Counted from the first letter of the stretch, positions 30,201 to 39,013 are shown. The stretch is DNA of 64,000 nucleotides from Virgibacillus salexigens (GCF_014905415.1 NZ_BNEO01000002.1:558001-622000), one strand, 5' to 3'. The notes: a model not told the origin generated them from the letters alone. Numbers and translations: made by a program.

Positions 30201-30951
30201 GATCCAAGAGGTGATAACGAATTACCATACCAAAACATATTTGACACAAATCAATCAAAAAATTGAAAAACAACTATATTATGTGATGGAACGACTTCGC
30301 ATTCGCTTCCATGACATGTTTAAGGAAACATTTAATCCAACAACAATTACCGAATCAGGAAAACAAGCAAAGCGGCAATTATGGGATAGTTTACAAAACC
30401 TAATTAATTATTGCGAATCTGAACTTATCCGAGAATTGCAAGCCGTTTCTCTCCGTATAGAGTCCCTGATGAAAGAATTGGCTCAGACTGTTTATGCTGA
30501 AATTAGCCAAACAAGTAAACAGATAGATCGTTCCTTTTCTCTTCCCGGTGCAGAAATAATGGAGATAGAAACGCCAGCTTTTCAGGGTACTTTGCATGAC
30601 GATATTGACTTACAACAATTTGAACGTCCTTTAGGATCGTTTAAAAATACCAAATCTTTCTTTGAAAAGAATGAAAAGGAAGTTATGAAAGAAACGATCT
30701 ACGAAAACTTCCAACCTTTTGCCAAGCGTTATATTCAAGACAATCAATCGATGATGGAATCATTTTATGAAGGGCAATGGCATGGTATAATAAAAGAGAT
30801 GAAAGACAACCTTTCGTCAGAGTTACAGCAGCATGTAACAAATTATTTAGCAATGATAACTTCTACAATATCGATAGAGACATTATCTACGAAAGAACAA
30901 GAACTTAAAATCATTGTAGACAATATAAAGAAAAAGGACGGGGAATCATGA
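27280..30951 (+). CDS. dynA: Double dynamin-like GTPase (DynA/YpbR)
   Basis: 1223 residues containing two tandem bacterial dynamin units. The first G1 motif is GHFSAGKSSMINALLG (about residue 53) with DTPGIDAADD; the second is GAFSAGKSSFANALLG (about residue 643) with DTPGADSVNA. Each is followed by long coiled-coil stretches rich in glutamine. In B. subtilis DynA (1193 aa) tethers and fuses membranes and helps cells survive membrane damage and phage release. The SD is AAGGATAAGGG before ATG 27280. It overlaps the exonuclease gene by four bases (ATGA), as dynA-ypcP are linked in B. subtilis. Confidence 0.95.
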   Translation: MREEKMGRYVTMDSTEKLLHQLAALYQKILDNKDTEHAKKILDLYDKYKKQELMICFAGHFSAGKSSMINALLGKEILPNSPIPTSANIVKVMSGNGTLRVFYHHEQPVEYQEPYDMDMVKQYSTDKDTIRKLEIRSSQALLPKGTALIDTPGIDAADDADRLMTEASLHLMDALFYVMDYNHVQSEVNLQFLKDLQQKSIPFYIIINQIDKHQEEELAFKDFVASIKQTFDLWHIMPEKIFYSSLKDEDVPHNQFHQIKQQLQLLLTDNKQELLHSVHAVDNIINQHSAYLQSQYEDQLAMYRIKPEQQQELSKVKALEREINDWKNKEDHVKDVFFEELNQSLKNAYLMPADLRDKAASYLESKQRDFKVGLFGSKKKTEEEKRQRTEYFLNHLQQTADTSLQWKLRDKWMTMLKQYHLDDAKLHEVLQHFVISIDQKDIDKVMKQGATLNGDYVIHYTNDLAATIKSKYKQKANDLWEEIATHIQHTNKQTIDGLQQQLTNLQAVRSRLQNYAMVEEELEKKQIEIKQLWTEAQPSMTSSIQVMEDQLSELQQSIIQGQQLTKLSTKKSASNKGNDKEEEASTSIQSTNTVDGIIDALERTTNTIYHLPGFHSFVSDLHAKKSRLQDRSYTIALFGAFSAGKSSFANALLGEGVLPVSPNPTTATVNRINPVNQEFEHGTVQVKVKSQESLEKDIKTITQKFAPKVDQLPELIDWITEQELYLDDSLDYMYQAYLKAVVTGYQNMKHRINDTIALRLDDFPSYVTDETKACYLESIDLYYDCELTRQGIRLVDTPGADSVNARHTNVAFEYIKHADAILYVTYYNHALNRADKDFLMQLGRVKESFQLDKMFFIVNASDLSEDQQELELVMNYVKGQLEQLGIRFPRLYPISSRNSLGDKQNNKPLNPEMQHFEDAFHQFIHYDLTQLTIASAKWDIVRTYDQLTYYIESQRLDQQQKGTLKQEKDDKQRQIQEVITNYHTKTYLTQINQKIEKQLYYVMERLRIRFHDMFKETFNPTTITESGKQAKRQLWDSLQNLINYCESELIRELQAVSLRIESLMKELAQTVYAEISQTSKQIDRSFSLPGAEIMEIETPAFQGTLHDDIDLQQFERPLGSFKNTKSFFEKNEKEVMKETIYENFQPFAKRYIQDNQSMMESFYEGQWHGIIKEMKDNLSSELQQHVTNYLAMITSTISIETLSTKEQELKIIVDNIKKKDGES

Positions 30952-31811
30952 AAAAGCAGCAAATCTTGCTTGTTGATGGAATGGCATTGTTATTCCGTGG
31001 CTTCTTCGCCACCGCATTTCGTGGAAATTTCATGAAGACAAGTGAAGGAATACCTACAAATGGCGTCTATCAATTCTTACGATACTTCTTAGATGCAGTA
31101 CAAACCTTTGAACCAACCCATGCCATCTGCTGTTGGGATATGGGTAGTAAAACATTCCGAACAGAGATGTATGAAGGCTATAAAGCCAATCGCGATGAAC
31201 CGCCAGTGGAACTCATACCACAATTTGATTTGGTCAAAGAGGTTGTTGAAAGTTTTGATATGCCTAATATCGGATTGGAAAATTATGAGGCAGATGATTG
31301 CATTGGAACATTAGCTAGAGAATATGCGATCGATAATGAAGTAACGATTCTAACAGGTGACCAGGATATTTTACAATTAGTTGATAATGGCATTCGTGTA
31401 GCAATCATGAAAAAGGGTCAAGGGAATTATGAACTATACGATCATACGAACTTTTACGAAAAGAAAGGAATTACACCAAGACAAATAATCGATTTAAAAG
31501 GGTTAATGGGAGATACATCGGATAACTATCCCGGCGTAAAAGGTATTGGGGAAAAAACAGCACTCAAATTAATTCAAGAACATGGCACGATCGACGATAT
31601 TCTTACTAATATAGACAAGCTTCCAAAAGGTGTCCAAACCAAAATAAATGCAAATTTGGACATGCTCCATTTATCTCGAACATTAGCTGAAATTAAATGT
31701 GATGTGCCGATAAGCTGTACTTTAGATGATGCAACCTGGAAGTATGATAAGACAAAAATTACTGACAAGTTTCAGTCCCTTGAATTTAAAAACCTAGAAA
31801 AATTAGTTTAA
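30948..31811 (+). CDS. ypcP: 5'-3' exonuclease (YpcP, flap-endonuclease type)
   Basis: 287 residues corresponding to the N-terminal 5'-nuclease domain of DNA polymerase I as a free-standing protein. Metal-binding acids are in LLVDGMALLFRG, YEADDCIGTLA and ILTGDQDILQL, and the helix-hairpin-helix region is DLKGLMGDTSDNYPGVKGIGEKTA. It likely removes RNA primers or flaps. Translationally coupled to dynA. Confidence 0.93.
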   Translation: MKKQQILLVDGMALLFRGFFATAFRGNFMKTSEGIPTNGVYQFLRYFLDAVQTFEPTHAICCWDMGSKTFRTEMYEGYKANRDEPPVELIPQFDLVKEVVESFDMPNIGLENYEADDCIGTLAREYAIDNEVTILTGDQDILQLVDNGIRVAIMKKGQGNYELYDHTNFYEKKGITPRQIIDLKGLMGDTSDNYPGVKGIGEKTALKLIQEHGTIDDILTNIDKLPKGVQTKINANLDMLHLSRTLAEIKCDVPISCTLDDATWKYDKTKITDKFQSLEFKNLEKLV

Positions 31812-31832
31812 TTTTATATAATCGTAATTTTT

Positions 31833-31864
31833 AATAACTCACGATGTTGTGAGTTATTTTTTTA
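31833..31864 (+). terminator. Terminator of dynA-ypcP
   Basis: Perfect 10-bp stem AATAACTCAC / GTGAGTTATT around GATGTT, with a run of seven or more T. Confidence 0.9.
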
Positions 31865-31888
31865 TGCATGGATGAATCCATCACAAAA

Positions 31889-31961
31889 GGGGGTATAACT
31901 CATAATGGTTAGGGGTATATCGCATACCCCTTTAGGGTATAAGTGGAAGGACTGGGGGTAT
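31889..31961. promoter_or_regulatory. GGGGTAT repeat array, operator-like
   Basis: Five copies of the heptamer in 72 bases: GGGGTAT at 31890, 31912 and 31955, AGGGTAT at 31934, and an inverted ATACCCC at 31924. The central ATACCCCTTTAGGGTAT (31924-31940) has the shape of CsoR/RcnR-family metal-sensor operators, and GGGGTAT...ATACCCC (31912-31930) is an opposite-facing palindrome. Start-to-start distances (22, 12, 10, 21) are close to whole helical turns. It lies upstream of the FetAB-like operon. Confidence 0.45.
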
Positions 31962-32006
31962 TGGTTATACGCCATAAGGTACTTCTGCACCATATGTAAT
32001 GAAGGG

Positions 32007-32036
32007 TTGGCGAAATCATCAAAAATAATTTATAGT
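32007..32036 (+). promoter_or_regulatory. Possible promoter of the FetAB-like operon
   Basis: TTGGCG (32007-32012) and TATAGT (32031-32036) with an 18-bp spacer, downstream of the GGGGTAT array. Confidence 0.4.
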
Positions 32037-32085
32037 TAATCAGGAATACTATGCAATAAGATAATTAAAGGTGGTATCGGGTAAA

Positions 32086-32736
32086 TTGCTGCAAGTTGAA
32101 AACTTGAAAGTAAACGCTATTTTAGAGATGGATCAAGTTAAAATAGAAGCAAATAAAGTAACATGTATCATTGGCAAAAGCGGAAGTGGTAAATCGACTT
32201 TTCTAAGGTTGCTAAATCAGTTAACTTCTCCTGATGAAGGAAACATCTATTTTAAGGAACAAGATATTACTGAGTTGGATCCAATTCAACTACGTCGGAT
32301 GATTACCATGGTTCCTCAAACACCTATAATTTTCCCCGGAACTGTGAGAGACAACTTATTAGTTGGGCAGACTTTATCAGGAATGGACCCAACAACCGAT
32401 AGTCAGTTAATGCAGGTCCTCAATCGGATGTTTTTAAATAAATCACTTGACATGCCTGCCGATGATTTATCTGGAGGAGAAAAGCAACGTTTGGCATTAG
32501 CTAGAGCCATGTTATTGAGTGCAGAAGTGTTTTTATTGGATGAGCCTTCTTCAGCATTGGATAATACGACTGCGACTGAAGTCATTGATGCCTTTACAGC
32601 ATTTGTAAAAGAATCAAATAAAACGATGGTAATGATTACGCATGATTTGCAATTAGCTGAAAGAATTGCTGATGCAACGATCGATATGAATCAATACTCT
32701 CTGTCGCTTGATCGAAAGGAGTATTCGAATGAGTGA
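32086..32736 (+). CDS. ABC exporter ATPase, FetA/YbbL type
   Basis: 216-residue ABC ATPase: Walker A GKSGSGKST, signature LSGGEKQR, Walker B VFLLDEPSSALD, H-loop MITHD. It pairs with the YbbM-type membrane protein encoded next; in E. coli the homologous FetAB exports iron and eases oxidative stress. Start is probably TTG at 32086 (LLQVENLKV), which sits after AAAGGTGG; a GTG at 32071 overlaps that SD. Operon overlap of eight bases with the next gene. Confidence 0.8.
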   Translation: MLQVENLKVNAILEMDQVKIEANKVTCIIGKSGSGKSTFLRLLNQLTSPDEGNIYFKEQDITELDPIQLRRMITMVPQTPIIFPGTVRDNLLVGQTLSGMDPTTDSQLMQVLNRMFLNKSLDMPADDLSGGEKQRLALARAMLLSAEVFLLDEPSSALDNTTATEVIDAFTAFVKESNKTMVMITHDLQLAERIADATIDMNQYSLSLDRKEYSNE

Positions 32737-33529
32737 GTCAGATGCAATTGATCTTACACTTTGGCAATTACTCTTTGCTTATGTATTTATTGTTATTTTA
32801 TGGATCATTGTTCGAGTAAAGGGAATACCGAGAGAGAAATTAATTATTATCTCCACGTTACGTATGACCGTACAATTAATTTTAGTCGGTTATTTATTAA
32901 TGATAGTTTTTGAACATCCACACCCGATTGTTACGATTGTCATCGTACTGTTTATGTTGGGATTTGCAATTTATAATGTGTTTAAGCGAGCGAATGTCAT
33001 TATTAATATATCTGTGAAGAAAACAGTAGCAGTAGCAATGGTTCTAGGTATTTCGATTAGTATGATTTATTTTTTATTTGTCGTATTACAGCTAGATCCA
33101 TGGTATAATCCTCAACTCTTTATCCCGATTGGGGGAATGATTATTGGTAATGCAATGACGGGGATCACATTAGGAGTTAATCAACTATTAATAGGAATGA
33201 GAGAACAGAAAGCAAAAGTAGAGGGAGCATTAATGCTTGGAGCGACACCGAAGGAAGCATCCCATTCGATTATAAATGAAGCTTTTGATTCGGCCATGCT
33301 GCCAACTATTAACTCCATGGTTGGCATGGGTATTGTATTTTTACCGGGGATGATGACTGGTCAAATTATCGCTGGTGCCTCACCGGTGAGTGCTGTTAAA
33401 TATCAAATCGCTATCATGCTTGGTGTTGCAGGTACGGTGTCTATTACTGTTATCATCTTTTTGCATTTAGCTTATAAAACTTTCTTTAACCATCGCGCGC
33501 AATTACAAGAAACAAAACAAAATGACTGA
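32729..33529 (+). CDS. FetB/YbbM-type (UPF0014) membrane protein
   Basis: 266-residue membrane protein with about seven hydrophobic helices, including GNAMTGITLGVNQLL and MVGMGIVFLPGMMTGQIIAG that mark the UPF0014/FetB family. It forms the membrane half of the exporter with the upstream ATPase. ATG at 32729 has SD GAAAGGAG. The exported substrate (iron or another metal, or a stress-related compound) is not evident from sequence. Confidence 0.85.
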   Translation: MSESDAIDLTLWQLLFAYVFIVILWIIVRVKGIPREKLIIISTLRMTVQLILVGYLLMIVFEHPHPIVTIVIVLFMLGFAIYNVFKRANVIINISVKKTVAVAMVLGISISMIYFLFVVLQLDPWYNPQLFIPIGGMIIGNAMTGITLGVNQLLIGMREQKAKVEGALMLGATPKEASHSIINEAFDSAMLPTINSMVGMGIVFLPGMMTGQIIAGASPVSAVKYQIAIMLGVAGTVSITVIIFLHLAYKTFFNHRAQLQETKQND

Positions 33530-33647
33530 TTATGCAAAGGACGTACGTTTCAAGCATAATTACGTTTATCCTGATAGGTAAAGTTGGAAAAAAATAAGCG
33601 ATGCTTTTATAATAAAAGAATAAATATTATTAACAGGAGGAACTGTA

Positions 33648-34061
33648 ATGGTGTTCCCTTCCAAGAAAGATCGATGGCTATCCACCTTATTATGGGTGAT
33701 CGCCGGTTTGGGCTTTTTCATTCCATTAGTTAATGGAGATATTATATCCGCATTCGTTATTCTGCCATTTGCATTATTTTTATTATGGTTCTGGTTTCGA
33801 ACGGACTACTGTATTAAAGAAGATAAAATCAAAATTCGTTATGGACCGATTCGACAAACCGTTCTAATTAAAGATATTAAAACGATTATAAAAGCGAGAA
33901 AAAATCCTTTCGCCGCTGCTCCTTCATTATCACTGGATCGTATCGTTTTACATTGCGGCAAGTTTGATGTAACTTCTATTTCACCTCGAGATCAAGAGGA
34001 ATTTCTGAAATCGGTATTAGAGATAAATCCTGAGATCGAAATAGATAAACGGTTAGTATGA
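33648..34061 (+). CDS. Bacterial PH-like (bPH_4) membrane protein
   Basis: 137 residues: two adjacent membrane segments (about 11-52) followed by a compact domain reading IKEDKIKIRYGPIRQTVLIKDIKTII, the pattern of bacterial PH-like domains such as bPH_4. Function unknown. Own SD AGGAGG and ATG; 118 bases after the FetB-like gene, so a separate transcript is likely. Confidence 0.7.
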   Translation: MVFPSKKDRWLSTLLWVIAGLGFFIPLVNGDIISAFVILPFALFLLWFWFRTDYCIKEDKIKIRYGPIRQTVLIKDIKTIIKARKNPFAAAPSLSLDRIVLHCGKFDVTSISPRDQEEFLKSVLEINPEIEIDKRLV

Positions 34062-34092
34062 ATGAAACAACAACTAAAGGTGGTTTTACAAG

Positions 34093-35016
34093 ATGAGAGT
34101 TGTTAATAATGTTAGTGAATTAATAGGTAATACACCAATGGTTAAACTAAATAAAATTCTGCCAGAAGATGCTGCAGATGTATATGTCAAATTGGAGCTT
34201 TATAATCCTAGTCGAAGTGTAAAGGATCGTGCAGCATATAGTATGATCAAAACTGCTGAAGAAAAAGGCTTACTTCAACCGGGTGATACGATTATTGAGC
34301 CAACAAGCGGAAATACAGGAATAGGACTTGCAATGAATGCAGCAGCTAAGGGCTATAAAGCAATTATTGTTATGCCTGATAACAGCACAGAAGAAAGAAG
34401 AAATATATTACGTGCCTACGGGGCAGAGGTAGTGTTAACTCCAAGTGAAGAAAAAATGCCTGGAGCAATAAAAAAAGCATTGGAATTACAGAAAGAACAT
34501 CCAGGCAGCTATATACCACAACAGTTTGAAAACGAAGCGAACCCTGCTATCCACCGTACGACAACGGCTGTAGAGATTTTTGAACAAATGGGTGGCGAGT
34601 TAGATGCATTTGTTTGTACGGCAGGAACAGGTGGTACAGTAACTGGCACGGGAGAAGCATTAAAAGAGAAACTACCCGATCTTCACATCGCCGTTGTCGA
34701 ACCAAAAGGATCGCCAGTACTATCGGGTGGTAAACCCGGAAAACATAAGTTAGTGGGTACGAGTCCTGGATTTGTTCCAGATATCTTAAACACAAATATT
34801 TATGATGAAATTATGCAAATAGCCGATGAAGATGCTGTGAATATGTTTAAGCAAATCGCTAAGCAAGAGGGCATTTTCATTGGTCTTTCAGGAGCTGCTG
34901 CCGTCTATGCCGCGATACAAGTAGCTAAAAAATTAGGCAAAGGAAAACAAGTTGTCTGTATTGCTCCGGATTCTGGGGAGCGTTACCTAAGCATGAATTT
35001 GTTTGACAACGAATAG
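34093..35016 (+). CDS. cysK: Cysteine synthase A
   Basis: 307-residue PLP enzyme making L-cysteine from O-acetylserine and sulfide. The PLP lysine is K44 (SRSVKDRAAYS); the substrate loop PTSGNTGIG and the phosphate-binding GTGGTVTGTG are present. Standard length for CysK. Followed by a strong terminator. An S-box or CymR site is not evident in the short upstream gap. Confidence 0.95.
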   Translation: MRVVNNVSELIGNTPMVKLNKILPEDAADVYVKLELYNPSRSVKDRAAYSMIKTAEEKGLLQPGDTIIEPTSGNTGIGLAMNAAAKGYKAIIVMPDNSTEERRNILRAYGAEVVLTPSEEKMPGAIKKALELQKEHPGSYIPQQFENEANPAIHRTTTAVEIFEQMGGELDAFVCTAGTGGTVTGTGEALKEKLPDLHIAVVEPKGSPVLSGGKPGKHKLVGTSPGFVPDILNTNIYDEIMQIADEDAVNMFKQIAKQEGIFIGLSGAAAVYAAIQVAKKLGKGKQVVCIAPDSGERYLSMNLFDNE

Positions 35017-35017
35017 T

Positions 35018-35055
35018 AAAAAACCAATCATCTTCATTTAGATGATTGGTTTTTT
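35018..35055 (+). terminator. Terminator of cysK
   Basis: Perfect 16-bp stem AAAAAACCAATCATCT / AGATGATTGGTTTTTT with a six-base loop. Confidence 0.92.
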
Positions 35056-35108
35056 ATATGGTAAGATAAAGGAAATCATAACAAACAAGAAATAGTGGTG
35101 GAATTACT

Positions 35109-35771
35109 GTGCGACAAAAAGTTTTCTTTATCATAAGCAGTACAATCATAACCTGTTCCTTACTAGCCGTTATTGAACATACACTAGAAATAAATTATGC
35201 GATAAAGTCGTTTAGCAAAATTGGAATGTTCTTTTTAACCATTTGGTTCTATCAAGCAATTTTTAAAGATTATCATTTAAAATCGGTTTTGAGCTTAAAG
35301 AAACTAAAAAAACAGGATTTATTTCGTCTTTTAGCTTTGGGGATTGCTTCAGCAAGTATTGTATTGCTAGCATATATTTTCTTACAGCCTTTCTTTGATA
35401 TAGAACAAATTAAGCATGATTTAACAGATCGCTTAGGTATCACAGCCACGGGGTTTATTTTTGTTGGTGTATATATCACTTTTGTTAATTCTTTTTTAGA
35501 AGAATATTTTTTTCGTGGATTTGTATTCTTTCAGCTTCCACGAAAAGTAGGATATATATTCAGTCCGTTATTATTTGCTTCCTACCATATCCCAATGATC
35601 GCTTTATGGTTCAGCCCCTATCTAATTGGCGCTTGTTTTATTGGACTCTGGCTTATCGCATTTATATTTCACAAAGTAAATGAAAAAAACCAAACCATTT
35701 GGTCATCGTGGATCATTCATATATGTGCTGACATAATGATTATTATGATCGGAACTACGTTATTTTACTAA
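35109..35771 (+). CDS. CPBP-family intramembrane protease
   Basis: 220 residues, six or more hydrophobic segments, with the CPBP/CAAX signature SFLEEYFFRG and the later motifs ASYHIPM and WSSWIIHICAD that hold the metal-binding histidines. In bacilli such proteins are linked to bacteriocin immunity or membrane-protein processing; no bacteriocin gene is near. GTG start with a weak SD. Confidence 0.82.
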   Translation: MRQKVFFIISSTIITCSLLAVIEHTLEINYAIKSFSKIGMFFLTIWFYQAIFKDYHLKSVLSLKKLKKQDLFRLLALGIASASIVLLAYIFLQPFFDIEQIKHDLTDRLGITATGFIFVGVYITFVNSFLEEYFFRGFVFFQLPRKVGYIFSPLLFASYHIPMIALWFSPYLIGACFIGLWLIAFIFHKVNEKNQTIWSSWIIHICADIMIIMIGTTLFY

Positions 35772-35846
35772 GAGTGGAATAAGAAAGATGCATGGAGACC
35801 AGTTCCTATTTATATTATAAATTTGAAATGGAAGGAGGGAGGACCT

Positions 35847-36473
35847 ATGCAAAAACAAACGGAATGTGGAAAGATCATTATTCTTAATGGAGCGCCAAGA
35901 TCAGGCAAATCAAGTATCGTCAAAGCTATACAAAATAGCTTTGACGGTATATGGATAAATATCGGTGTAGATACATATATGCAAATGATTCCAAATGATC
36001 TGCAACCAGGCATTGGATTACGCCCTGGAGGTGAACGTCCGGATTTAGAAGCAGCTATCGTATCCATGTATCAAGCCATGTATCAGTCAATTCGAGTGCA
36101 TAGCACGTTAGGGCTAAATGTCGTTGTTGATGTAGGTCATCATGATAGTTATTCAACTTCACTGGAACTGTTACCTATCTGCGCCAATATCATAAAGGAA
36201 TTACCGGTGTTACTTGTAGGGATTTATTGTCCAATTGACACCATCATGGAACGTCGAATAAACACTTGGCAGAATAAATATGAAGAAGATGGAACGATTC
36301 CCCCAAACGTTAAACGTTGGCAAGAAGCTGTTCATAAAGTTGGTATTTACGATTTACAAATAGATACATCGGTTTACTCTCCAAATGAAGCTGCTTTATG
36401 CATTCAATTCGAACTTAACGACCTATCGAAGCCATCAGCTATAAACCGTATTGCTAACCTCAGTCAAAGCTGA
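35847..36473 (+). CDS. P-loop kinase, chloramphenicol phosphotransferase-like
   Basis: 208 residues with Walker A GAPRSGKSS and the CPT-family pattern FDGIWINIGVDTYMQMIP...GIGLRPGGERP and VVDVGHHDSYS. Chloramphenicol phosphotransferase of Streptomyces phosphorylates the drug's 3-hydroxyl, but most family members in Firmicutes have no known substrate. Start ATG at 35847 has SD GGAGGGAGG. I do not claim drug resistance. Confidence 0.75.
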   Translation: MQKQTECGKIIILNGAPRSGKSSIVKAIQNSFDGIWINIGVDTYMQMIPNDLQPGIGLRPGGERPDLEAAIVSMYQAMYQSIRVHSTLGLNVVVDVGHHDSYSTSLELLPICANIIKELPVLLVGIYCPIDTIMERRINTWQNKYEEDGTIPPNVKRWQEAVHKVGIYDLQIDTSVYSPNEAALCIQFELNDLSKPSAINRIANLSQS

Positions 36474-36501
36474 AAAATGTTTATCCAATGTGAGTAGGTT
36501 T

Positions 36502-37743
36502 TCACTTAGAATTGAATTCCGTAATAAATTTGTTGATTTTTTTTACGTTTATATCTTTTATAGGTTGATCAGTGAGCCGATAAGATTCCTTTAAATCCAG
36601 AATACGCTTCACACTTTGATTAATCCGTTCCTCCGATATTTCCCCCGATTGAACTGCTTGCTTCAATGCTGTTAATACATCATTAGCTTCATCATAGCCA
36701 TGACCTACCATAACTAGGTCGCTTCCTGCTTGAACCGAAAGCACTGCAGCATTCCCTAGATCATAGTTTTCTTTGATTGCACCCATGGTCATATCATCCG
36801 TTACGATGAGGCCATCGTAGTTGAGCTTTCCGCGTAATAATTCAGTTACAATTGGCTTTGATAGGGTAGCAGGATATTGTTTATCATATGCTGGCACGAG
36901 TAAATGGCCAATCATTATCGCATCTACATTTTGTTTAATCGCAGCCTTAAAGGGCGCTAATTCGAAATCCTCTAATCGGGATTTATTATGTTGAATGACT
37001 GGTATTTCAAGATGAGAATCAACATTTGTATCTCCATGACCTGGAAAATGCTTTGTTACTGAAATTAATTCTTGTGAGTGCATTCCTTCTATTTGCTTTA
37101 ACCCAAATTCAATCACTTTATTTGGAGTCGATCCGAATGATCGATCTCCAATAACGGGGTTATTAGGGTTACTATTGATATCAAGTACTGGAGCAAAATT
37201 AATATTGAAACCTAGTGATTTCACTTTCTTGGCAATGGATTGACCGGTGTGATAAGCCCAGTCAAGATTATTAGAATTCCCGATTTCTTCACTAGAAGGA
37301 GTAGCAAGAAAATCGTTTGGCAGACGAGTAACACGACCTCCTTCTTCATCTAACCCCATAAATAAGGGAACTGAATTAGTTGTATTTGCTTGTTTTAATT
37401 TATTAATCAACATTTTCGATTGATGGATAGATAATAGGTTTTTACTAAAAAGGATAATGCCGCCAACTTTCCGTTTTTTAATTAATTGATTAATGTCTTG
37501 ATCCATCGTATCTCCATCAACCCCAACTATTACTAGTTGTCCAATTTTTTCATCTAAATTCATATCTTTTATGGTAGCTTGTAGGTTATTTTTTGAATTA
37601 CCTATTCGAAGTTCATTATCTTTGTACTCTGGTGTGAGATCAGATGAAGCTGCTTCCTCGATCTCTACATTTGTGCCATTACAAGCATTTAAAATGAAAC
37701 AAATGAGCAAGCTGCTTAATAACGTTTTAAAGAAGATCGTCAT
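36502..37743 (-). CDS. GH3 beta-N-acetylhexosaminidase lipoprotein (NagZ/YbbD type)
   Basis: 413 residues. The N-terminus is a lipoprotein signal peptide (MTIFFKTLLSSLLICFILNAC, lipobox LNAC), so the enzyme is membrane-tethered outside. The GH3 domain has the NagZ motif KHFPGHGDTNVDSH with the catalytic histidine-aspartate dyad, and DDMTMGAI with the nucleophile aspartate. It trims GlcNAc from muropeptides. ATG at 37743 is preferred to a longer start at 37773 because AAAGGAG lies between them, though the spacing (12) is long. Confidence 0.88.
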   Translation of the reverse strand: MTIFFKTLLSSLLICFILNACNGTNVEIEEAASSDLTPEYKDNELRIGNSKNNLQATIKDMNLDEKIGQLVIVGVDGDTMDQDINQLIKKRKVGGIILFSKNLLSIHQSKMLINKLKQANTTNSVPLFMGLDEEGGRVTRLPNDFLATPSSEEIGNSNNLDWAYHTGQSIAKKVKSLGFNINFAPVLDINSNPNNPVIGDRSFGSTPNKVIEFGLKQIEGMHSQELISVTKHFPGHGDTNVDSHLEIPVIQHNKSRLEDFELAPFKAAIKQNVDAIMIGHLLVPAYDKQYPATLSKPIVTELLRGKLNYDGLIVTDDMTMGAIKENYDLGNAAVLSVQAGSDLVMVGHGYDEANDVLTALKQAVQSGEISEERINQSVKRILDLKESYRLTDQPIKDINVKKINKFITEFNSK

Positions 37744-37896
37744 TCTATTCGTATTCTCCTTTCTTTCATACATGGTTTACTTTAATGATGTATGTGTTAC
37801 AATACCCATACTACAAGATTGTTAAAAAGCTTATTATATCATCGCAATGTTTCGTTTAATACGGAAACCTTTAAAAAAGAGAGAGAAGGTGAAAGT

Positions 37897-38826
37897 ATGA
37901 AGCATTCTATTGCATATCTTCTTACAATGATCGGAGCAAGTTTCTGGGGACTAACAGGCTTATTTGTGGAGACATTATATAGTTATGGCTTTACTGCTTG
38001 GGAAATCGTAACCATTAGACTTTTAAGTTCTTCCATGATTCTACTTGCCATTTTAGCTTTGTTCTCTAGATCCTATTTAAAAATCGAGTGGAAACATATT
38101 CCGCACTTTATCGGGTTAGGTGTGTTTGGAATTGTATTATTTAATTGGTTTTATTTTAAAGTAATGGAACAAACCTCTATTTCTATAGCTGTCGTTCTCC
38201 TATACACATCACCTGTATTTGTTGCTATTCTATCAAAGATAATCTTTAAAGAAAAATTCACCATTCAAAAACTGCTGTCAATCGTTCTTACAATTGTAGG
38301 GTGTTCGTTCGCGGTCCAACTCATACCACTTGGCGATTTTCATATGTCGTTTCATAGTATGTTATTGGGAATACTTTCCGCTTTTTTCTGTGCGCTTTAT
38401 AGTGTGATAGGGAAAATGGTTAGTGCACATTATAATTTTATTACAATTACGGTTTACTCACTATTCATGGGAAGCCTATTTATCGCTCCGACAAGTAGCT
38501 TGTGGAAAAAAGCTGAGCATTTCCAATCATCTGAAGTTTGGTTAAGTATTATTGGTATTTCTATCATTTCTACCATATGCGCCTATACACTCTACACCTT
38601 CGGACTAACGTATATCGAATCAAGTAAAGCAGCGATATTAGGTGTTTTGGAACCGATTGTAGCTATCTTAGTAGGTGTATTCATCTATAGTGATTCATTA
38701 AGCTTATTACAAATAATTGGAATTATACTTGTTTTATTTTCTGCATTTATAACTGTTTTTCAGAAAAGGAGAAAGGTTAAGAAACGAATGCATGGATATT
38801 ACGCTTATAAAAGCAGGGGAGAATAG
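37897..38826 (+). CDS. EamA/DMT-family transporter
   Basis: 309 residues, ten hydrophobic segments in two EamA halves (MIGASFWGLTGLFVETLYSYGF; SAFFCALYSVIGKMVSAHY; SSKAAILGVLEPIVAILVG). Drug/metabolite exporters of this type export amino acids or small metabolites; substrate unknown. ATG at 37897 with SD GAAGGTG. Divergent from the GH3 gene. Confidence 0.87.
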   Translation: MKHSIAYLLTMIGASFWGLTGLFVETLYSYGFTAWEIVTIRLLSSSMILLAILALFSRSYLKIEWKHIPHFIGLGVFGIVLFNWFYFKVMEQTSISIAVVLLYTSPVFVAILSKIIFKEKFTIQKLLSIVLTIVGCSFAVQLIPLGDFHMSFHSMLLGILSAFFCALYSVIGKMVSAHYNFITITVYSLFMGSLFIAPTSSLWKKAEHFQSSEVWLSIIGISIISTICAYTLYTFGLTYIESSKAAILGVLEPIVAILVGVFIYSDSLSLLQIIGIILVLFSAFITVFQKRRKVKKRMHGYYAYKSRGE

Positions 38827-38869
38827 AATTTTTTAAATTAACCCATTTTATAATTAGGAGGTGTATAAA

Positions 38870-39010
38870 ATGGGTAAAGATCGTCAAGAAAAGAAATTAA
38901 AAGAAAGTGGACGTGTTGAGTCTGATCGAGATGTTGGCCTTCGCTATAAAGGTTCTACGAAAATGTCGAGTCCAGAAGAAGCAAGGAAATTAAACGATGG
39001 TGAAAAATAA
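38870..39010 (+). CDS. YpzI-like small charged protein
   Basis: 46 residues, beginning MGKDRQEKKLKESGRVESDRD, very hydrophilic with no cysteine. It matches my memory of the YpzI family, a small spore-forming-Bacillus protein of unknown role. SD TAGGAGGTG before ATG, and a clear hairpin after the stop, support it as a real short gene. Confidence 0.7.
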   Translation: MGKDRQEKKLKESGRVESDRDVGLRYKGSTKMSSPEEARKLNDGEK

Positions 39011-39013
39011 TAC

